A DNA stretch of 64,000 bases from Kryptolebias marmoratus (GCF_001649575.2 NC_051440.1:25061783-25125782); one strand, 5' to 3'. Shown: positions 27,508 through 40,679, counted from the first letter of the stretch. Notes: generated by a model not told the origin, from the sequence alone. Translations and numbers: made by a program.

Positions 27508-27813
27508 CCATCCATCCATTTTCTTTTACCTGTTTCTCCTTTCCGGGTCGAGGGGAGCTGGTGTTTGTCTCCAGAGGCGGGAGGACACCCTGGACATGTC
27601 CGTCCCAGGGACACACGGAGACAAACGAGACAAACAACCATTCACACTCACACCTAGGGACAATTTAGGAAGAATCAGTTAAGCTAACATGGATGTTTTT
27701 GGTTTGTGGGAGGAAACCGGAGTACCCGGAGACCCCAGGTCAGGAAGCAAACCTGCAGCCTTCTTATTGGGAGGCGACAGCTCTAACCACTGCTCCACCG
27801 TGCCACTCTTTTC
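27508..27813 (-). mobile_element. SINE/LINE 3'-type teleost repeat, near full unit
   Basis: Starts with ATCCATCCATCCATTTTCTT, the complement of an ATGG tail. It runs through ACAACCATTCACACTCACAC, GTGGGAGGAAACCGGAGTAC and CTAACCACTGCTCCACCGTG. This is the familiar dispersed fish repeat with a tRNA-like head. Frames within it are not genes. Confidence 0.75.
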
Positions 27814-28029
27814 TTGTAAGTTGTCTGTTACGTGATGGTTCAACACTACCCCACATCTTGAGTTTAGGAGCCTTTTTATGCTTAAATGATTCAGACGTCA
27901 GAGATGCAGTAACTGGCTTAGCAAAAAAATAAAATAAAATAAAAATAAACATTAGCTCCTGGAGTATGTGTTGTGAATGACTCTAAGCTACAACCATGCC
28001 AAATTTTAGCACAACATTTGTAAATTTGA

Positions 28030-28205
28030 CTGAATTATAGTCTTTTTTGCACTTTCAAAAGTCAGCAGACTGTGGTGGCCATCTTGAATTGGGTTGACTC
28101 CAAGTTAATGAGCTGTAGATGTTCATCCAATTATTACTTTCTGGTTGTTTTATTAAAATCAGCTCAGTTGTTTAATGTAATATTTTGCAAAGACACATGC
28201 ATACA
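28030..28205. repeat. Dispersed repeat fragment
   Basis: GTGGTGGCCATCTTGAATTG and AGCTGTAGATGTTCATCCAA, then AATCAGCTCAGTTGTTTAAT, probably belong to the family that also carries GTAGCTGAGAGTCAT elsewhere. The family is unnamed and the edges are unclear. Confidence 0.4.
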
Positions 28206-28682
28206 TACATCCTCCACCCTCTCTGTTTAAGTAAAGAGTAAAAATTAGGGACAGAAAAACCCTTCTTAGCAGGTTTTTTACCAACAGGGTAAAAAGTTGC
28301 TCAAACAGGTCGGCTTTAGTTTGTTGTCTCCAACAGAAATTACATCATCAAAAGATCAAGACATGCAACAGTTTGCTGTTTTATGTTACTTCTTGTTAAT
28401 TTACTCATTAATAATTTAAAGCTCTGTGCCTTACAAAGAGCATCAATGTGGTACACAGCACTTTCCTGTAATACAAGCCAAGAAACCGAAGGGTGGGATG
28501 GTGTGTGTGTGTGTGGACCGCTGCTGCACCGGGGATCATGTGTGGAATGATTTCTGATATGGGAAGTGTGTTTCGCTGCTGCAAAAAAGGAGGAAGATTA
28601 CTCTGCTGCTTTATCATCTACAAAAAAAATCCCTGCAGCTACAGAGAATAATCAACAGTTCAAAGTATTTTAAAAGAGTCGC

Positions 28683-28917
28683 TCCATCCATCCATCCATC
28701 CATCCATCCATCCATCCATCCATCCATCCATGCAGCCATCCATCCGTCCATCCATCCATCCATCCATCCATCCATCCATCCATGCAGCCATCCATGCAGC
28801 CATCCATCCATCCATCCACCATCCATCTTTCCATCCATCCATCCATCCATCCATCCATCCATCCATCCATCCATCCATCCATCCATCCATCCATCCATCC
28901 ATCCATCCATCCATCCA
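28683..28917. repeat. (CCAT)n array, 235 bp
   Basis: Tetranucleotide repeats, interrupted by TGCAGCCATC-type variants and one CCATCTTTCC. The frames MDGW... and HPSI... are translations of the repeat, not genes. Confidence 0.95.
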
Positions 28918-28919
28918 CT

Positions 28920-30892
28920 TTTTTCTTCCAGGTCGTGAGGCAGCTGGTGCCTACCAAAAAGTCACTCGACTGGATTTTTATTCAACTTGGCTTCAAAATA
29001 CTTTTCATCTCTTTGTTTGGGAACATTTACCCAACCAGCTGCATTTAAGTAAAAGCTTTTGGAAAATATTCATAAAACACTGAGACGACTGTCTGGGCAA
29101 AGGTTCACCCACGTCTCCCAAACACCTGGCGGACATGTTTCACTGACGTCCTGCAGATACGGTGCAGGAAGAACTCCTTCTGATGCAGACACTCTCCAAC
29201 TGTTAACGCAGCTTTTGTCACTTTAAAAGAACAATAAGTGAATGACAACAGCACAATGTGCACGCAAGATAGCACGTATTTTCCTCTAACTTTTCATCAG
29301 AGGGGAAATCACATTGTGCATTTTTTTTTCCCACTCAAAAATATAAACCAAAACTCTCATAAAAGGCTTAATATATATTTATATGTGTAATAATTTAGCT
29401 TCAGGGGGTCAACAATGAAGCACTTTTACACAATGGAAACTAAAGAATTAAGGTGGAAATGGCTTTTTGTTTCTTTGTTTTCACGTTCGTTTTATTTGTC
29501 ACAGAAGGTGTGATTTATTTTTTCTTCTTTTTTTTATAGTGCATGCATCATTTCCAGGGAACATTTCTAATCATGATGTATCAGCTGCTCTTCCTTTTTA
29601 TCTTCTTCAAGGCTTTAGTTAATTCAAACATTATTAAGAACTGCAGCCTTGTCAGTTATGTCTGCGAGGCTTTTCTGATGGCATTAGGCCGTTATTCTAC
29701 AAAACCACAAAGACACAAATTAGAATTTATCATCTCTCCTGCCACAAACGCTGAAATGTCTTCCCACTGAATAATTAACCTGAAGCTCCAGATGAGGTGT
29801 GGAGTGCAGAACATTTTTAAAGATTAGACGTCAAAAAGTACTTTGATAAATACGAAATACTGCAAATCCTGCCTTGTGGGGTCTTATAAACACACAGGAA
29901 GCTTTCTTCTTAGTTAGGAAATGTTTGCCTTTATAACTACAGTTCCAGTGTTGTTTAACTGATTATATTAATACTTATTTTAAATAACAGGAGCCCTTTT
30001 TTTTGTAGTACTCATACATTATACAGAGAAAATGCAAAAAATAGAGAATAGAATCACTAAACGTTTTATACTTTCTAATTTTTAAAGCTTCTGTTTAGAT
30101 CAGGGCCGCTCTCCTGCAGGTTTTAGATGTGCTCTTGCTTTAAAACACCTGGTTTAAATGGATGACTTGCTGATTTTATGTTAGTTTATGTTCACATCCA
30201 TCATGTCATCACCACTCAATGTATGTTAAAACAGTCCTGTGCAGGTGACATTGCTCAGAGTTTTCACAGTACAAAGATATGCAAACTAAACTAAACTAAC
30301 TAAACTAAACTTTGCATAAAGTAATCAACCAACCGTGAACAGCGGGCGTAACAGCACATCGCAGCAAACTAAAAACGAGAGCTTAATATAAATACAGTAC
30401 GTAATTGCTCGTCGCATTAAGCACAACATTTGAGGAAACCGCTTATTACTGTAAACAAAAAGGGTTGCGTTTAAATGGCATGAATGAGTTTGAATTCCAG
30501 ATGTTTAAATGCAGATGTTTCTAGGTTAACAAATGTGAAAGTGTGCCAACAGGAAGATGTGAACAGAGAATTAGCATGTGGCAGAGAACTCCTGTCCAAG
30601 AGTACATTCTGCACCGTATTTGTTTTAAAATAACTAAACTTTTAAACCGTTTCTCCTCAGGCCATCTGAGTTCCTCTGACAAGAAGTGATGTGATGTTTA
30701 TTAATTTTTTTTTTTTTTAAAAGGCTATTGTGGGCGTGAGCACGGTCTTGTTTCTCTGATGCAGGATCTTAAACTTATAAAACTGTAAAACTTCAAAAGC
30801 GTCTTCATCATTTTATTTTTCTTTACAGAACTCCCCACTTGGAAAATTGATTCTTTTTCCATACCTTTATTTTTCAAAATAACTACTACAGT

Positions 30893-30895
<3 letters not shown>
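28920..30895. other. Intergenic, no gene
   Basis: AT-rich, with no exon. At 30104-30172 is a fragment of the hAT MITE family seen at 42634 (AAAACACCTGGTTTAAATGG). Confidence 0.5.

Positions 30896-30899
<4 letters not shown>

Positions 30900-30979
<80 letters not shown>
30900..30979. repeat. (CA)n microsatellite, about 80 bp
   Basis: Forty uninterrupted CA units, the longest dinucleotide tract in the window and likely polymorphic. Confidence 0.95.
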
Positions 30980-30986
<7 letters not shown>

Positions 30987-31734
30987 CTCAATAAAAAAAC
31001 TAATTAGAGTCAGGAGTGAAAAGGACAAGGAAACAGACTGAGTTAAATCAATAAAACAGCTGAAGATGTTTGTTAGAGTTCGGTCTAACTTTCAGAGTTT
31101 GCTAATTACAGGAAACACCTGCTGATGTGAACCAAGCCTCACACAAAAAGAAATCTCTGAAGCCTGATAATCAATAGTTGATTAGCATAAGATGGAAAGT
31201 TTTCCAAAGTAATAGCAAAGATTTTCATGTGACCGTGTGTCTGGTAAGCCTCCTATAGATAAAGAAGGTCCTCTCTGAATAACTGGGCATCCAGCTAACA
31301 CTCAATGAGGTAAAAATAAGAAGCTTTAGAGTCAAAATTAACCAATGAGAGCTAATATAAATCTTATTAATCTAACTAAACAATCACTAAAACGTACTGT
31401 TTAAGAACGCAGTTTCTAGAAAACATCACTACGTGCAAAAGATTTCCAAAACTAATTGCAGGAAAAATGTTTTTTCTGATAAATTCAAATGGAATATGTT
31501 TGGGGGGAAAACAAGCAGCGATGTTTACGGTGAAAAAGAGCACTTCACACTAACGAGAAAACATCATCCTGAAGGTGTTACGAGTGTGGCTCAAAATGCA
31601 GATTCACAGGTAGACGGCAGGAGGACGAGGAGCAACACAATCAACTAGCAAAACAGCATTTTCTGCAAAAATACCAAAAGAATGCTAAGTGCTGAACGAC
31701 TGACTTGTTAAAAATAAAAAGGAAGAGCACTAAC

Positions 31735-32080
31735 TAAAAAATAAAATATGCAAAATGCTAGCTACATTTAGCAAAACTCTAGCTAAAAGCAGCAAAAAGC
31801 TTGTGAAAAAGTAGAAAAAAGCCGAGCTAAAAGCAAAAAGATGCAATAGGCTAGCTGAAAGCTAAAAGTAGCCAGAGTCGTAGCTAAAAGCTAAATGTAA
31901 CACAAGACAAACATAGAATCAGTTTGCTGGAGCAGTTTTAAAAAAGAACAAAGTTTTTTCGAAGCAACTAAAGAGAACTTTTTATGGTAAATAAAGTTAA
32001 ATGTTTTCAAAGTACAAAAGTTACAAAAACCAAAAGTTGGAGCACACATTTCCTGAATGAGCTGAACATTTTGATATATG
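31735..32080 (+). repeat. Composite AGCTAAAAG-head repeat, plus orientation
   Basis: Head at 31735-31900 (repeated GCTAGCTAAAAGCTAAAAGT-like phrases). The tail has GTAAATAAAGTTAAATGTTT and AAAGTTACAAAAACCAAAAG, then CTGAATGAGCTGAA. The tail matches 45580-45665 closely. Confidence 0.7.
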
Positions 32081-32089
32081 ACTAAAATA

Positions 32090-33550
32090 AGATAAACTAT
32101 GCAAAGGTAAATAAATTAAAAAAATTACACTAACAGTAAGACAACATATCAAAGTTGAATCAGCATTTACACAACTAAAATAAATCTAAAGGCAACAGAA
32201 TAAAACAAAAATCAGGAATAAGAAATGAACTGAAACCAGGAGGAAACATCAGAACTGACAGGGAATAAGACAAGGATACACAACATAAAGCAAAAAAACA
32301 GGAAATTATCTTTACAACATCTATCATGAATCGATGAAATGCTAACTTACAGACAAGAGACGAGCAAAAGAAATCAAAACTAAAAACACAACAAAAACCT
32401 ATGAACCAAGGAAACAATTATAGAGGCTGACAGAAAGGGAAATGTGACAGAAAAAGCATCATAATCTGTGAAATCTGGGAGGTTTTTATTCATTTGCTTT
32501 GCTTTTACCTTCCAGTTCCACAACTAAAACGTCACAGATACTGCAGCACAAACTACAGTACACTTAAAAAAAAAATCAAAAAGTCAATCTAAAAAAAAAA
32601 AAGATTACAAAATCAGCCAAAAGCTTTTTAATGATTAGCGAAACTGCAGAGCTTCTCTCCGAGGATCCAAACCTTGGAGGACGTTTTGTTCTGATTGTTT
32701 CTGCAGCAGAGACAGGAACCGTTGAAGTGAAAAGAGTCTCAGTCATTCGGGTCATGATGAAACAAACTGAACTTCCCTTCGCTCCTCTTTCCTGTCTGAA
32801 GTGAGCAATTGTTCGTGTGCGCTATTAGGAAGTTTTATGGCGCCTCTCTTTTAGAGGAAACTCTTATTTCAGATGAACTGCAGACACTGAAAGAAGAGGG
32901 AATCTGTGGCCTGATTTAAAACTTTCAAAGAAGACGTAAGCAGTCATTTGTCTCAGCTTTGGGGTTAGCAGGTAATTTCATCACATTTTACAACCAAATA
33001 ATGCAGAAAACATGGATTCTTACTGTTTATTTATGTGTTAAAGTGGCTGTTTCTGCTCTGAATGCTCACTAATCAGTTTGTTTTCAGGTGTTTCTAAACA
33101 CTTACTAACTCTTTTTTTCTCCCCTAAGCTTCACAGTTTCACAATTAATTAGACTTTCGTTTCCTCAGTTAGTTGAAGTCTGCAGCTTCCTTGTTTAACA
33201 TGTGACCAAAACATGATTTTAGTCAGTCTGTTTACTCATTATGTAAAATGTGGCCTTATTAACCTGCAGGAAGCCCAGGGGCAAAGCTCAGCTCCTGGGT
33301 TTCTGTGCAGGAATTAAACCAAGACTCAGATATTCTGATTAATATTATGGTTAAACATTTACCAGGTTTAAAAGGATCAGAATGATAATATCGACCTGTT
33401 AACCAGCTCTCATGGATAAACATCTTGAGTTTTTGTGTGAATATTGCTGGTTTTAGTTTTCTGGACAGTTTTTACTTCTGCATATTTTGTGCTAATTTAG
33501 CCATTCATATATCAAAACATTCAGCATGAATGGTTTATGTAATTTTTATG
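32090..33550. other. Intergenic, no gene
   Basis: AT-rich sequence with A/T runs. No supported feature. Confidence 0.5.
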
Positions 33551-33554
33551 CTTT

Positions 33555-33785
33555 TTTAAAATATTTACCTTTATTTACAAATATTTTCCCCATAAAAATA
33601 CATTAAGATCTTTTCAGTTCCTTTAAAAACCATCATTCTGTTTGAAATCTGCTTCAGCTACTTGCTTGTGCTGTTTTTGGATAGCTTTTTGCTACGTTAG
33701 CTCTTAGATAACCTTGTTCTTTTTTAGCTAACATTTAGCCTTTTTTAATTTTTAACTAAAAGTCTCCTTCTTTTAGCTTAATCAA
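33555..33785 (-). repeat. Composite AGCTAAAAG-head repeat, minus orientation
   Basis: Tail (TTTATTTACAAATATTTTCC, then TTCAGTTCCTTTAAAAACCA) followed by head phrases (TTAGCTAACATTTAGCC), the reverse order expected for a minus-strand copy. It is more diverged than the copy at 31735. Confidence 0.6.
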
Positions 33786-33789
33786 CTCA

Positions 33790-34952
33790 GTTCCAGCTTC
33801 TTCAGCAGCTCTCAGCAAAGTCATCCAGCGCCAATTTTCACAGAAATTGCAAATTCTCTAGTTTTTTTTCCACCTTGCTTCCCTAAATGTTCGAGTTATT
33901 GGCAGAACGTTTAGAAAAAGACTGAACTATCATGTCTTGTTTTAACGGATTTCCAGGAGAAAGCTTTTTCCGTCTAAAACAAAGATGGCAACACAGCTGA
34001 GGTTTGCAAAGTTTCATCGAAATAAAAACACAAAATCTGCAGAACTCGAACAAATCTACAACAGATCAGCTGAACGCCGCGGCAGGATGTTCGGGAAAAC
34101 TAAACCTCAAGGAACTGAAACAATGTAAAAGAAACGAGGGTCAGAAGTTCTCTATAAAAATAAGGTTAGAAAGAAGACGGCGACTTCAAAGCATCATAAA
34201 GTGTACTTTTTTACACCACTACTGCAGTTCAGCCAAGTTTATTTATGTAACATGTAATCTGCTGTTATTTATTTTAGATTGGATTTGTGTAATTTTAAAA
34301 TCTGATAAGCACCAAAAATGATATTCCTTTTGTCCCGGTACATAAAGCTCTAAAATTGAAAAAGGGTGTTGTTACTTTCAAAGACGACTGCGTGTCAGCT
34401 GGAGTGATGTGAGGAAAAGAAAAGTGCTAATGTTTGGTTTTGATGTTGATAAAAGCTCCGGACTGATAGATGGTTGGAAAAGGTTCCAGGGCCCTCTCAG
34501 ACTACTCCATCTTCATTGTTAAAAGAAAATTGCATTTTTCTTTCTTAGATCTCACATCCTGCAGTCAAATGCCAAGGCCTTCAAAGACTCACTTGTTTGC
34601 TCAGCGCTTGCCTTCCTTTTAAACACTACCTCACCGCTTTCCTCCATCTTTACCCTCCTCTCTTTCTTCTCCTCCCCTATTCAGGTTTGCTTAGTTTTTC
34701 TCTCCATCTTTGATAGAGATGAACAGATAAAATCCAAACATCATCAAATAGGAGAAACCTGTTTGATGTTTTTCTCGGCTTTCAAAAAGACTATCTCCAA
34801 ACGGATCTGTCTGAAACGGTTTCATTAAATGTTTTGACTACAGGGTGTTCAATAACTTTTGCAGATTGGACGAAATGTTGTGGTCCTAAATGTTTTTTAT
34901 TGATTTTGTTTTGGAAGGTGATGAAATGAATAAAGTGAAAGCACAAAGAAAA

Positions 34953-34985
<33 letters not shown>

Positions 34986-35234
34986 GCTGAAAACGCAGAC
35001 TGCATGTGTTGAGAAGAGATGATCAGCTTCTCTTGGACCACTTTAATCCAACTTTTTATCCCTGGAAGTGTTTATTATTTTATTCGTAGTCCTGGTTGTT
35101 AGAGTCAGCATAACAAATGACACTTTTATGATGTTATTCAAGATTTTTATAAAGTTCTTGTCATTGCAAAGGGGTTAAGAAGTAGTGACAGGTGATGTTA
35201 GGACTCCCACTGGTTTTACTTTTAAAATGGATTC
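33790..35234. other. Intergenic, no gene
   Basis: No exon recognised. A (CA)n tract lies at about 34957-34985. GGGTGTTCAATAACTTTTGC near 34842 resembles a DNA-transposon end, but I found no partner. Confidence 0.45.
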
Positions 35235-35242
35235 CTTTAGAT

Positions 35243-35455
35243 CAGTGGTCTCCAATCCTGGTCCTCAGGGCCACCATCCTGCAGGTTTTACTTGTTCCTC
35301 TGCTCCAACACACCTGATTTGAATCAATGGGTGATTAACAGGCTTCTGCAGAACATGAAGAGGTGATTTAACCTCTGAATCAGGTGTGTTGGAGCAGGGA
35401 AACAAGGAAAACATGCAGGATAGAAGCCCTCGGGGAGCAGGACTGGAGACCCCTG
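35243..35455. mobile_element. hAT-type MITE, 213 bp
   Basis: Same family as 19957-20168, with ends CAGTGGTCTCC and GGAGACCCCTG. Perfect 8-bp target duplications CTTTAGAT lie at 35235-35242 and 35456-35463. Confidence 0.9.
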
Positions 35456-35639
35456 CTTTAGATTAATGGTTTCCATGTTAGCATACTCCGATCAGTTGAG
35501 TTTGTAGATGCACGTGCACTTTTGTTCATAAAGCCATTTGGGTCAACTCTGCTGAAGCTCCTCACAGGTTAATTTATCCACAGAGCTCGATTTTCATTGC
35601 TTCTTCTTCTGTTTAACACTGCAAGCCTCCATGTTGCTC

Positions 35640-35750
35640 TTCTTCTACACTCCCAACCCCGAAAAAGCTGAGCTGTTGTGTAAAATGGAAATAAAAACAG
35701 AATGAAACAAAAATAACATAAAGTTAAATCTCAAAGTTATTTTCAGGGCT
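35640..35750. mobile_element. Fragment of a DNA-transposon-derived repeat
   Basis: CCCAACCCCGAAAAAGCTGA followed by TAAAATGGAAATAAAAACAG resembles the left end of the MITE at 60965. Only one end is present. Confidence 0.45.
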
Positions 35751-36294
35751 TGCCAAAAAGGTTGTATTCTCAACATAAGATAATCTTGGTCCAAAACTGC
35801 TGCCATGAAAGTCAGCAGGCGATATGCATCTCTTCAACGAATGCAGGGCCTTTGTTCATATAGATGTTTTAGTGATTTTTCTTCACAGTTTGTATTTGAA
35901 TGCATGTTCGAGGTAAACCAAAGTTGTTGCAGTCCTTCCAGCCTCGGCGAGGAGGAGTTTCTACGTGGATGCTGCTGTGTGAGGAGCGGTAACTATCAGA
36001 GCGACTGGTGTGGAGGCAGAACACAAGCCTTCAGTTCCCCTGAGCCAGCTGGGCTGGCTGAAAGCCCTGGCAGGATCCTCCCAAATAAATGCTGCAGCGA
36101 ACTCACCCACATTCCCAGGCCTGGCAGACCCACCCCGGGATGAAACACACACACACACACATGCAGGTGCACCATGGGTCTGTGTGCAAACTGGAAACAA
36201 ACAAGAGACATTTTTTTGATATGAACAAATAATCTGAGCACATGCAGAAAGTCATTTTTGGATGTATACATGTTCAACAGACACAGTGAGCTTC

Positions 36295-36450
36295 ATTCAA
36301 GATGGCTGCCACAATCAACTTACCCTAAAAAACATAAAAATGGCTACACGTAAATCAGTTTTGCAAACATTGAGCTATAATTTAATGTGGTAGTAGCTGA
36401 GAGTCATTAACAACACATCCTCTGAGCGTGACATCCTAAGGGTTTAAACG
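36295..36450. repeat. Dispersed repeat with GTAGCTGAGAGTCAT
   Basis: AAGATGGCTGCCACAATCAA, AAATGGCTACACGTAAATCA and GTGGTAGTAGCTGAGAGTCA lie in the same order as in other copies (17.0-17.6 kb, 52.6 kb). The family is unnamed. Confidence 0.55.
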
Positions 36451-36495
36451 TTATTTCTCACCATGAGATGATCTTAGAGTTGAATCCCTTTAAGG

Positions 36496-37000
36496 CACAC
36501 GTGTCAAACTCAAGGCCCGCGGGCCAGATCCGGCCCTCTGTAACATTTCATCCGGCCCTCTAGTCTGGTTCAGATCGAGTCTCTGATTCTTATTTTGCTT
36601 AAAAGAACTGAGCCTAATTAGTGAAGTTTTCTCTGACAGTGACATAGAAGCCAACAATATATAGTTTTAATTTCTGTATGATCAGGTTTTTGTTGATGGC
36701 TTTTAAAAAAACTGTTTTAATGTTAAAAACTTCATTTAAAAGCTGAGTGAGGCGTAAGAAATGACTGCTGATGATGTGCTTTCAGAAGTTTGATCTATTT
36801 GTCTGTGTTCATTAAAGTCTGTTTGCTCTAAATTCTGTATAATCTGTAACTGGGAAAAGGTATGAATGATCTGACATAATGCATCTAAAACCAAGGTTAA
36901 TATATGTAATTTTTAATAAATATTGATCATGATTGGCCCTTGGCTAGGACCAATTTTTTTTTTTTTTGGCCCCCTTACATCACTGGGTTTGACACCCCTG
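36496..37000. mobile_element. hAT-type non-autonomous transposon, 505 bp
   Basis: Ends CACACGTGTCAAACTCA and TGGGTTTGACACCCCTG are imperfect inverted repeats. Perfect 8-bp target duplications CTTTAAGG lie at 36488-36495 and 37001-37008. The subterminal CCCGCGGGCC and CCGGCCC motifs are typical of a common fish hAT family. No transposase is present. Confidence 0.9.
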
Positions 37001-37009
37001 CTTTAAGGA

Positions 37010-40000
37010 ATGCTAAGCATTTAATTATTGATGCACTGAGGATGTTTTGATACCATTCGATGCGGTTGATGAGAAGTAAACATAATCACAGTTTACCTCA
37101 GAGCACGGTTTTATAGCCCATTACTGCTTAAAAACATTAGAGTCACATCCGTGTCATCAAACTGTGTGAATATCTAAAGCTAAGCTTACAGGTTGTCATT
37201 GTTAAAAACAAAAACAACAACATGAGCCCTGTTTGAAAAACAAAAGTCAAAAAGTGGAGTTACCTCTTTTTCAGCAGCAGCAACCTGTTTCTGCACTTCA
37301 CTGTTAATTCTGCAGCACCACTTTAGCACAATTAATGGCTCATTCCGACACATAATTTGCCAAATTTTTGACACTAAAGCTTTTTCTCTCAGAGTTTTAC
37401 AAGATTAAATGATCATGTTCTCATTAGAAAAGCCTCCATAGCTGATAAAGTTCATTAAGAAGTGCCAATAAATCCCAGTTCTGATGAGCCTTCAGCCGAT
37501 CTGTTTTGATCTGAGAGGAGCTAAAATCGTATTTAATGACAGTTTGATGACCAAACAGCTGCGATCTTCTAATATCCGGGTAAATTCTGAATGTCTGCTC
37601 TTATAATTTGGGCAGAGGTTCATGACCTGATCCACAGCTCTCCTAAATATTTAAGACAAACTTTCTGTTGTTTTTTTTATCAAAATAACATCCATGTCCA
37701 ATCAGAGCGAAGGTGGTGCTGATGAGAAGCACGCAGAAAATAAATTTATCCTTTTTTAGTGTCCTCAAATTTGATGCATATTCAGTATTTTAGCAAAGGT
37801 ACTCGATGTGAATTCATGAAGAGAGTTAACAAAAAACAATAAAGTAAGAAACCTACGAAAACAGCCAAAGGGACTGAAAACAGGTCAACAATAAGATGGA
37901 GAAGTCTGACAATTTGGATGCGTTGGTCCGTATTTATAACAAGATTTGTGCAGATAAAAAGACTATTTACATTGATTGTGGACCTGCATTTTAGAATAGC
38001 ATGTTTTAAAAACTACTGGAGTGAACGCTTTCAAAATTGCACCAATTATAGTTCAATAGTTGCAATAAGCAGCTTTAATCTGATTGGTAGAAGACGTGAC
38101 TTTAGACGAATTCGATAATAAACCTTTATATATATTTACATGATATATTGTTAAGCATGAAAAGGTTCTTTTGGGAGCAGATAAAAATAAAACATCTGGT
38201 TTTGATCATCCAGATGTTTTCCACTGAGGACAGATAATATCAGAAAATAATAGACTGTGACACCTTTTATAATTATCTCCTTTCTATGCAGAATATATCT
38301 TTTGCAGAAGCGTCTGAAACAGCTAAATGATACGTGCACTGATATTTTATTTTGCAAATGAAAAAACATCGTTTCATGTTTCTGTTTTAATTTCCATACT
38401 CAAAAAATTAAAAAAGCTGGTTTTTACGATGCCTGATTTTGCATGCAGATCCTTGTTTTATACTTTTAAATGTCTTTTTTAAATTGCTAGTGACAAAAAT
38501 CAAATGAGTTCTTTGATTAATTGACTGCATTCATTTATTTGTACTTCATTTAATTCACATTAGGATGAATAATGAAAAGTGTTTGGATGAAGCACATCCA
38601 CCCACAAAATATTACTCACCAGCTGCCTGGTTTTCAAATGATAGAACAACATTTTTCACTCCATACTCCTTTCTATTAACAATAGCAGTTTGGTAAAAAT
38701 AAGTTCAAGACCACAAAGCAAAGCAAAACCACGTTGGCAGTTTTTTTAGGACAATATGACATTTAATCCCTTCAACTAGGCTGCAGAAATAAAAGCTCCA
38801 CATATTTAATAACAGTAACAGCAACAGGAAACGAGGAAACAAAAGCTTAATGAATGAGAAATGTGTGAAAGAATTCGTCAGTTTCATCAAGAATTTACGT
38901 CTTTATGTGCAACAGGTCTCTATTAGAGAGAATATTTGGATTATTAAAGCAACAAATGCTCATATTTTTGGAGCAGTTTTTTGATTTGATGCAACAGAAA
39001 TGAAAAAAGCTGGAGTTGGTTTTATTTTAATGACATTAAGTTGCATCAAACTGAACTACTACTGGTCAAAACAACCAAAGGAGTTACAGAGGATCTCTCT
39101 CAGTTTTACGGTTTTAATTAAGTTTTATTCACATCCTGTTAGACCTATTGTCTCCAAACCCAAAGTCTTCTTATATTTTTCCTCCCTTAAAGTGATTTTT
39201 ACAAAAACTTGAATGTGTTTTATGAGCGCTTTAGTTACAAAGGGTGTTTTATCCATTTAAAAACAAGTTTTAAAATTCTTTTTACTTGTGTCGGTTTAAA
39301 TTTTTTATTTGTACTTTCTTCTGCGTGACACAAGCTGGAAAAAGATTATAAGGTTTTGTGTTAGAAATGTTAATCGGTTTATCATATGCAAATAAAACAA
39401 CAAACGGTGCCTAAAGTTGATACAGACCATTCTGCTTGTCTCCATTTTTGCATTTCTCTACTTTTGAGACAATTTCCAGTTTTTTTTTATTTATGTGTCC
39501 AAACTTTGGTCCCCATTATTTGATATTTGGCAGAAGTTTTAAAATGTGAGTGACTGAAACTCTTTTTTAAATGCTTTGATAAGCAGTTGGACCCTCCTGC
39601 ATGTGCCTGACTTCACTTTGCTCATCACGAAAATGCAGCTGAATAACACAACGGTGGTTTCATTGTTGCTTGGCATCACTTGTTGCTTTGCCTTAATGTC
39701 TTCTCCTGAAACCAGACAAACAGAAAGAAACAGACGGAGGAGCGAAGCCTTTTTGCACAGAGGCTTTAATGTGACATTTATCTGTAAAGGTCAGGCTCAT
39801 GCATGTGGACCCTCTCAGCTCTTTGGACCCCCTGCTCCACTGAAACATCTGCTACCCAGCAACCCATAGGGACGTAACTTCATTATCGCCCGCCGCCAAA
39901 GATCATGCAAGATCACACAAGATATTGCATGACATTTCACATAATGTTATGTTCGAGGTTTAACCAAAACAGCTCCAGCTCCATCATTTCATGAATTGAA

Positions 40001-40320
40001 AACTCTGGCATCAGAGGTGGGGGGGGCAACATGCATTTTTTCAAGGACTGTTGTAGATTTTATATTTCCATGAAGGGAGCAGATCTTTGACTTTCATCAG
40101 TGTGAGACAGAAAAGACTGAACGGGTTCATCTTGTTGTTCAGGAGGAGGGAAGGCATGAATCTCTTCTGGCTTTCCCTCAGAGGACTGAAGCTAATCCTT
40201 GGATAGCTTGGCTGTGGAGGTGGAGGTGGAGGGGGTGTTGATGGAGGCAGAACTTCCTGTCTGTCTCTCTGCATCTCGGTGCATTGAGAAACAGAGAAAG
40301 CCGCGCATTCATTCAAGGAC
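37010..40320. other. Intergenic upstream of syt9
   Basis: Mostly AT-rich, with no convincing exon. One small open frame (39633-39869) is described separately. At 39880-39960 a CGCCCGCCGCCAAAG stretch resembles a dispersed repeat. Short GGTGGAGG runs lie near 40217-40240 (plus strand). Confidence 0.5.
39633..39869 (+). CDS. Doubtful small ORF, 78 aa, signal-peptide-like
   Basis: ATG at 39633, stop at 39867-39869. The N-terminus VVSLLLGITCCFAL looks like a signal peptide, and a basic ERNRRR follows. Two cysteines lie at about 51 and 58. I recognise no family. It lies 0.8 kb upstream of syt9 exon 1 in otherwise AT-rich DNA, with no visible promoter. A chance frame is the likelier explanation. 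Confidence 0.12.
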   Translation: MQLNNTTVVSLLLGITCCFALMSSPETRQTERNRRRSEAFLHRGFNVTFICKGQAHACGPSQLFGPPAPLKHLLPSNP

Positions 40321-40324
40321 CTTG

Positions 40325-40679
40325 ACTGGCGCTGCTGAAGCCTGAAGTCTCAGTGATTCAGCAGCATCACTGAGAAGACGGGAGGAGAAGAGACGCTTTT
40401 TATTCCTCAGCAGCAACACCATGCGAGCAAGGACCCTTTCTAACTTCTCACATTCAAGTTTAAACCTCGCGCTTTCATTTAAACTCACCTAAACTTCCGA
40501 GTTTCTGTAGATTTCGCGGATGCGTCGCGCGCGCAGGAACTATCCAGGGGTGTAGCCACGGTGTTCTGTCGTGCGTCTTTACGCTGCTTGATGCGCTTTG
40601 TATGACTGAGTGATTGTGTGATTGTGTGTGGCAAAGAGAGGAGGATCAGCCGGGGCAGTCAGGAGGATGCTGGAGGGCA
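40325..40679 (+). promoter_or_regulatory. syt9: syt9 promoter and 5' UTR region
   Basis: GC- and CpG-richer than its surroundings, with GTCGCGCGCGCAGG at about 40528. No TATA box sits at a useful distance, which fits a CpG-type promoter. Short upstream ATGs (about 40422, 40521 and 40590) could act as uORFs. An in-frame TGA at 40611-40613, with no in-frame ATG between it and 40680, fixes 40680 as the first usable start. Confidence 0.5.

Noticed and set aside
28610..29083. Long frames rich in MDGW or HPSI repeats
   Set aside because: Direct translations of the (CCAT)n array.
30725..30991. Cysteine/valine-rich frame
   Set aside because: Translation of the (CA)n tract at 30900-30979.
40325..40390. 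REST/RE1 silencer at the syt9 promoter (GGCGCTGCTGAAG)
   Set aside because: Half sites overlap wrongly and key bases are missing compared with the canonical 21-bp site.
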